Of a stretch of 64,000 nt of DNA, positions 59,051 through 64,000 are shown in pieces. The stretch comes from Asterella californica (taxonomy: Eukaryota; Streptophyta; Marchantiopsida; Marchantiales; Aytoniaceae): the NCBI GenBank assembly GCA_036924285.1, contig JAYKYS010000002.1, forward strand, positions 43,849,501 to 43,913,500. The letters are read 5' to 3'. The notes below the pieces were generated by a model that ran no database searches, had not been told where the DNA came from, and saw only the letters and a program-made list of their open reading frames with translations. A program made the position numbers and the translations under genes. Each line of letters opens with the position of its first letter. Positions within the stretch are counted from its first letter, which is position 1.

Positions 59051-59545
59051 GACAAGCTAGGCCTTAGCTTACGGGTTTTTGGCACAATTTTGGATCTCCA
59101 CTTTCATCGCATCAGTGGATACAGCTCCTTGTCAGCACTCCATAGGCACTTCATCTACTTCGTTTGGACGCCTAGTGGAGAATTTACAAGACTCGAAAGA
59201 TGGAGAAAACAAGCTAAGCCCCAGCTTACAGATTTTTGGCGCAACTTTGGATCTTCGCTTTTATCGCATCAGTGGATAGAGCTCCTTGTCAACACTCCAT
59301 AGGCACTTTGTCTATTTTGTTTGGACGCCTAGTGGAGGAGTTACAAGACTCGAAAGATGGGTAAAATAAGCTAGGCCTCAGCTTACATGCTTTTGGCACA
59401 ATTTCGGATCGCCACTTTCATCGCATCATTGGGTAGGGTTCATTGTCAGCTTTCCATGGGCATCTTGTTTACTTCATTTGGACACCCACTGGAGAAGTTA
59501 TGCGATTTGAAAGAATGAAAAATCAAGCTAGGCTCTAGTTTACTT
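59051..59545. repeat. 157-bp tandem array, three copies
   Basis: Units begin CAAGCTAGGC..TAGCTTAC. The marker TTTTGGC.CAA..T.GGATC falls at 59081, 59238 and 59395, exactly 157 bp apart. The third copy is the most diverged. ORFs inside are by-products. Confidence 0.9.
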
Positions 59546-60950
59546 GCTGACTGGGTATTTGAGGCTTCAGGCGTTATATCAAAGACGTAAGGGGCCTACT
59601 TCATTATTATTGACAGAACTTCGTACGTACAGAGACTGTGACAAGGGGGCAACTTAAGGGCTAGCTTGCGCCTGCGACCTGTCAACGGACGGTTCAGGAG
59701 ATTTGGAGGTCCAATGCAAATGCGCAAGGCGTCGTTGGGTTCATATCTGTGCAGGCTACGTGTGGGTTAAGACGGTTTGGGAAGAGACGGATCAGGGGTT
59801 GTGTTATGAGAGAAATTGAGATGCAAGAAGCAGATTTGGAGTTTTCAGTTATCTGTGAAGGAGAGTTGGACCGTTCGGACCGTTCCGGAGTCCAAACTTG
59901 CTGTCCTTGGATCCATCGGGATCAGAACAACGAGTTCTTCAGGAAATTGAAGACGATACGAAGTTTCATTGGGCGGTTTGGGAGTTCTGAGTGAAATTGG
60001 CTCGCAGGGAAACGCTTACATCAGATTTTCGTTCGCTTGCAACCTGAGATTGGGTTGTTCTTCGCGATCGGTGAGCCAAGCTCTTCGTTCTTTGTGCCTA
60101 CGCGATCAAGGAGTCTTCATCTACGCATAGGAGAAGACTATATGTGAATTAGATTGTTGGTTTGGGTGTGGTGAGCAAGTTTGAGCCGCAGGGAGCTGAT
60201 TTACGTCAGTTTTTTTGCAACCTGCGACCAAATTTCTTGCGTGGTTTTGCAAGGGGAACTCCAAACGACTTGTTTGGAGTCTCGTTGGGTTCAAGGTAGC
60301 TAGATCTACCTGCCAGAGAAGACAGATATCAGTTTGGACGATCCGTTTGTGCGGTGTGTGTGGTTTTAAGCCGCAGGGAGGAGTTTTTGAAGGTTCGGTC
60401 ACCTACGACCAAAAATTGATGATATCTCAGCTGTTGGGAGTCGGATATGTAGGTTTCTTGGGTTAATGGTGCAAGCGGAGGAGACCCTATTGACATCTGA
60501 AGTCCGTTAGGCGAAAGGAGGAAGTCCACAAATAGATCTTTTTTTGGTTTCTTCGTTACGGGTTTTGCTCTTTTGAGTTCGTTAGAGTTCTGGTTGGCTA
60601 TATACAGCTTGTGGTAGCTAGCTTTAGCTAAGAACTTGTACATGGATGTGGTTTGGACTTGGGTTTGGATCACGTGATACTGCTGTGGCTCTGTTTGTTA
60701 GCAAAGGGAAGTTTCTCTTGCTTTGAGCTACGCTTCGGTGGTTTTGGGTCAGGATTGTGATTCAAGGGTTGTTTTTAAGGGCTTTTGAAGCAGGTTACAG
60801 ACTGCTCTAGTGTGGTTCTCAGTTCTGTGCTCTTAGGAGAAAGAACCGGCAGTGTACATACTTTTGGAGTTGGTATATATTGCATGTTCTTTTTCGTGGT
60901 TGTTCTTCTCTGTCGTGTCTCTGTTCGACACACAGCATCTCCACAGTCAG
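59546..60950. other. Possible LTR or leader of a decayed element
   Basis: Non-coding, G/T-rich on the plus strand, with internal near-repeats: GCCGCAGGGAG at 60184 and 60371, and CAACCTG.GA at 60039 and 60218. It adjoins an integrase remnant. Borders unknown. Confidence 0.35.
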
Positions 60951-60954
60951 GAAC

Positions 60955-61262
60955 CTCGCGTTTTCCTGGACATCCTTCACGCATAATCTGACGCGATATC
61001 GTCTGACCTACCATCTCTACCAAACCATCCACCTCAGGATAATCTTGAGATGTAGTCCGATGATCAAGCAGCACCTGATCACACAAGGCATGAAACTCGT
61101 CAACAAACTATGTACCTTGATCCGTCAGCACTTCAGCTGGTGCTCCAAAATGACTCAGCACTCGATCTAAGAAAGCATACGCTGTCCACTCACTCGCCTT
61201 GTCTGGTAATGTCACCAACTCAATCCACTTGGAGAAGTGCTTCACTAGTGTGGTGCCCACAA
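60955..61262 (-). pseudogene. Ty3 integrase core remnant
   Basis: The minus strand from 61258 reads KHFSKWIELVTLPDK, then AYAFLDRVLSHFGAPAEVLTDQGT, a stop, and FVDEFHALCDQVLLDHRTTS (the 60775-61086 frame). This is the integrase catalytic core, with TDQGT holding the second acidic residue. It is a different family from elements A and B. Confidence 0.85.
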
Positions 61263-61341
61263 ATTACAAGATTCACGAATTTTTGGAACTTTTGAGATTA
61301 ATAACCTGTTTGTATAACTGAAGAAACGTTGTTACTTAAGA

Positions 61342-62090
61342 TTACGGCTTCCTTAGAAAGAAGATGATTTTATGAGCTTTTTGTAATAATAAGTTGACTT
61401 CTTCGAAAGACGACAGTCTTCCAGGAAGCGTCTTCTCAGTTGCGTCTTCGGAAGACGAGAAGACGTCGGAAGACACGCATCTTCCGGAAGACAGCGACCG
61501 CGGATGCCTAACCATGAATTTCCAGGTAACGGAGTAGGTGTACCTACTAGGTAACACCAAGGTGGTAGGTAGGTCGGGTAAGCCATCTAGGGTCGAAACC
61601 CCTAATCTGCGGCGAAGATGCGCAGGAAGCGCATTAGCGCATTCCAGCTTCCCGCAGCAAGCACGCTTCTTGAGAAGATCGATTTTAGAGGGTGAGCTTC
61701 GAGTAAGGAGGCAGCGAGGTGAAATTGAGCGAGGATAGGATCGATTAGAAGCTAGAAGGAAGGCGAGGTCGAATTGCTGAAGCGCATGAAGCATATTAAG
61801 TGTAAAGCGTTGTCGTGTGACGTGCTTTCTTATTTGGGAATACACCGGGTATCTAGCTGTAGAGAGTACGTGTCGCACTCCGTGACTCAGAACCAGCAAC
61901 CACCCAAACCTCTCTCTGACCTCCAAGTACACTCTGAACTTATCTCGGTACGATATCCTCACGTTCTCTCGGCAGATCTCTCTCTTACTCGACTAGGAAT
62001 AGAACCGGGGTAACAAGCACGGGCAACCTGTTCCTGCCACCACCGCAAGCACTCTTGGGTCTGCTGGTCATCACTCCAGCCTCACCACAA
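61342..62090 (-). other. Unassigned ORF region
   Basis: A 206-codon minus frame (61342-61962) and preceding text (DDQQTQECLRWWQEQVA in another frame, about 62020-62075) could be the start of a gag-like gene with a frameshift. No domain recognised. A cluster of GAAGAC/GTCTTC motifs lies at 61395-61495. Confidence 0.3.
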
Positions 62091-62499
62091 GAGAAATACC
62101 AGCACTCCTAATAGAAAAGAAACTAAGCGCAACGCCCGCACACAAATCCAAACCAAACCAACTGGGCGTACAAACATGCATGCGAGTATGGAGAGGGTCC
62201 AAACACAGGAAATACTGTCAACAACTCTCCATACTCATGATAGAGTGCTCTAAAGCACTTGCAAAGTCTCCAGGTCGACTTGTTCTCCAAAGAATCTTAA
62301 ATCTTACGCCTTTTCGGAGCAAAAACCCTCTTAACTTCACCCCGCTGTCACTCCTCAACCATAACTCAGAATGAGATGAAACCAAGGCCAGTAGGTAGCC
62401 TGTAGAATAATCTCTCTATTAAGATATTACATACAGAGAGATCATCTCTGAGTTGGCATCTATGTCTTGTCAAAGTTCGCTGATCGAAACGTTCATAAC

Positions 62500-62855
62500 A
62501 TTGATGATACTATTTCGACAGAACTTTGCTATTCGATTCCTCACAAACCACTCGACAAAAACGGCTCAAACTTCTCAAGAAGCTAATGTATCACCATCAC
62601 TACCACTCTGTAAAATTTCACCAGCAGATCTTCAACCAAACTCTTGGAATGATCCAAGCCCTTATCGTTGTTTTTATAACATGATACTATTTCGGCAGAA
62701 CTTTGCTGTTCGATTCCTCACAAACCACTCGACCAAAACGGCTCAAACTTCTCAGGAAGCTAATGAGTCACCATCACTATCACTCTGTAAAGTTTCACCA
62801 GCAGATCCTCAACCAAACTCTCGGAATGATCCAAGCCTTTTTCGTCAATGACACA
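62500..62855. repeat. 178-bp tandem duplication
   Basis: GATACTATTTCG starts copies at 62505 and 62683. The copies are about 95 percent alike by eye, differing at scattered positions, with a short extra piece (CTTATCGTTG) in the first. Confidence 0.9.
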
Positions 62856-63600
62856 AGGCGATATGCAGACCCTTGTGCACAAAAACAACGTTTCCCTTCA
62901 ACCCAATGATCCAAATGATCTCAAATTTCACAGGTAGGTAGCTGATTGTACCTTCTCAGACCCTGGAAGGTTTCATATCGAAATTCGACCTCAAACTCTC
63001 CATATCTCTCTCAATGTCTCATGTTTACAGTCGCCTACTATCATAGTCTCCGATTTGAGACACCCAACTTCAGCCGGCCATAACTTTTTCACTCCGGCTT
63101 GGAATCGATTGATCTCTGAGTCCATCAGCAAGCCCATCTCAAGAGCTTTCCAGCAACAATCAATTCATCTCCAGCAACCTCACAGAACTCCCAGAAAGTG
63201 ACAAAGACCTCACGGAAACAAAATTGGTCATGAATTTGACCCCCTCAGCTTCAATTGACCGAAACATTCTCATCTGTGCTTCAAATCGAGCAACCATTGA
63301 GTCCACGGGCATCCTCGTCTCCCAAGCTTTCCAACCATATCTCGCACTCCGCGAATGGACCACGGGAAGTGCCTCTAACCCTCGAAAACGCGAAAGGAAC
63401 TTGGTAGAAGGTGATTGGTCAAACTTTCGACCAATGAGAAACAAGTTGACAAAAAGGGTTTTGTCTTCACTCACATGACAAACACACAAAGAACGAATTT
63501 TTATCCAAGAGTACCATTTAGGCCTCAAAGTATACTGAACAAACTACAAACACGTGCCGTTGACGATGTCGTCGGCCACGAAGCACGTAAATACGAAGAA
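62856..63600. other. LTR-like non-coding sequence
   Basis: No gene recognised. The style (long, C/T-rich, ending with short repeats) is like the LTRs elsewhere in the window, but there is no second copy. Confidence 0.3.
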
Positions 63601-63604
63601 TAAA

Positions 63605-64000
63605 CTACGCTCAATAGAGAGTCAGAATCCCGACTCTAAAACGGTTGACAATAAACGGAACTACAAAAGGAACAGATGAAGCTATTATCTGGTTGTAATA
63701 ATCCTCACCGAAGTTCCTCACGACAAACTCACGATGCGCCACCTTTGGTCGACTGTAACATCGTATTTCGACCCAAGTGTTGAATGGAACTCTCGCTGGA
63801 AAGTTCAGATCCAATGGAGGATCCATACCACATCAGAGCAAGATGTAGACAGTAAGATCCCAAACAGCGTCGTAAGTGACAATGGGAAGAACGATAGGGT
63901 CCGGAGTAGCCATCACCGCAGCCATAAACGACTCTCCCCAATGAGCTATCATAAATACTCGAAAGTGATCTCGCGGCAGACAATGGATCTTAATGACGAA
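63605..64000 (-). pseudogene. Coding-like segment at the window edge, unassigned
   Basis: The minus strand from the right edge reads open (IHCLPRDHFRVFMIAHWGES, then TPDPIVLPIVTYDAVWDL) to a TGA at about 63838, and continues in the same frame (MDPPLDLNFPARVPF, REFVVRNFGEDYY) to about 63611. One stop in an otherwise protein-like frame suggests a recently dead ORF. Family unknown; it may be an upstream part of the PHD-containing element at 58.2-58.9 kb. Confidence 0.4.

Noticed and set aside
61342..61962. 206-codon minus ORF as a host gene
   Set aside because: No recognisable domain, uneven composition, and flanked by retroelement debris; kept only as an unassigned region.

Overview
The window is eukaryotic nuclear DNA from a plant-lineage genome. 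The evidence is spliced genes with GT-AG introns, Ty3 and Ty1/copia LTR retrotransposons, AT-rich intergenic DNA, and one host gene whose closest recognisable relatives are plant Nup98 and Nup96. A non-flowering plant (bryophyte-like or streptophyte alga) is my inference from the fused form of that gene. No bacterial operons, rRNA genes or CRISPR arrays are visible. Layout, 1-20.99 kb: a pile-up of retrotransposons. A minus-strand Ty3 element (element A; LTR 11493-12947, gag 11480-9722, pol 2960-174) is split by a young Ty3 insertion (element B, 2961-9721, plus strand). B has 800-bp LTRs that differ at about four positions and a GAGC target duplication. Element A's pol stops before integrase, where it meets an inverted piece of its own LTR (1-173). 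Further A-family pieces follow: a plus-strand gag scrap (12948-13205) and two truncated plus LTRs (13206-14048, 16523-17893). A third Ty3 pol remnant (about 17900-19130, minus) and a copia remnant with LTR (19135-20991, plus) come next. Between the two plus LTRs lie several tandem arrays, a tRNA-like SINE head and a TIR element. 21-30.9 kb: an unassigned stretch, a decayed chromovirus (22445-24215) containing a 36-bp fold-back, AT-rich repeats, hairpins and tRNA-like fragments. 30.9-43.8 kb: the only clearly functional gene, on the minus strand. It is a complete Nup98-Nup96 nucleoporin precursor. I could trace 16 coding exons with GT-AG borders and consistent phase; they sum to 5,739 nt, or 1,912 residues plus stop. 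It carries FG repeats, a GLEBS-type Rae1-binding motif, the autoproteolytic domain with the HFS cleavage site, and the whole Nup96 scaffold. Nup98 and Nup96 are separate genes in Arabidopsis; here they are one reading frame, as in animals and fungi. 44-57.5 kb: a more GC-rich 5' flank (to about 45.5 kb), then AT-rich intergenic DNA. This holds a dispersed family of paired hairpins whose arms differ between copies yet stay self-complementary (27.5, 46.4, 50.5, 51.0, 54.0 and 54.3 kb), a MITE (52958-53478), other short inverted repeats and a diffuse repeated motif. 57.5-64 kb: decayed mobile DNA on the minus strand, including a broken PHD finger, a 157-bp tandem array, a Ty3 integrase remnant, a 178-bp duplication and an unassigned coding-like segment at the right edge. 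The retroelements appear defective, and the nucleoporin gene is the only part that reads as an intact cellular function.
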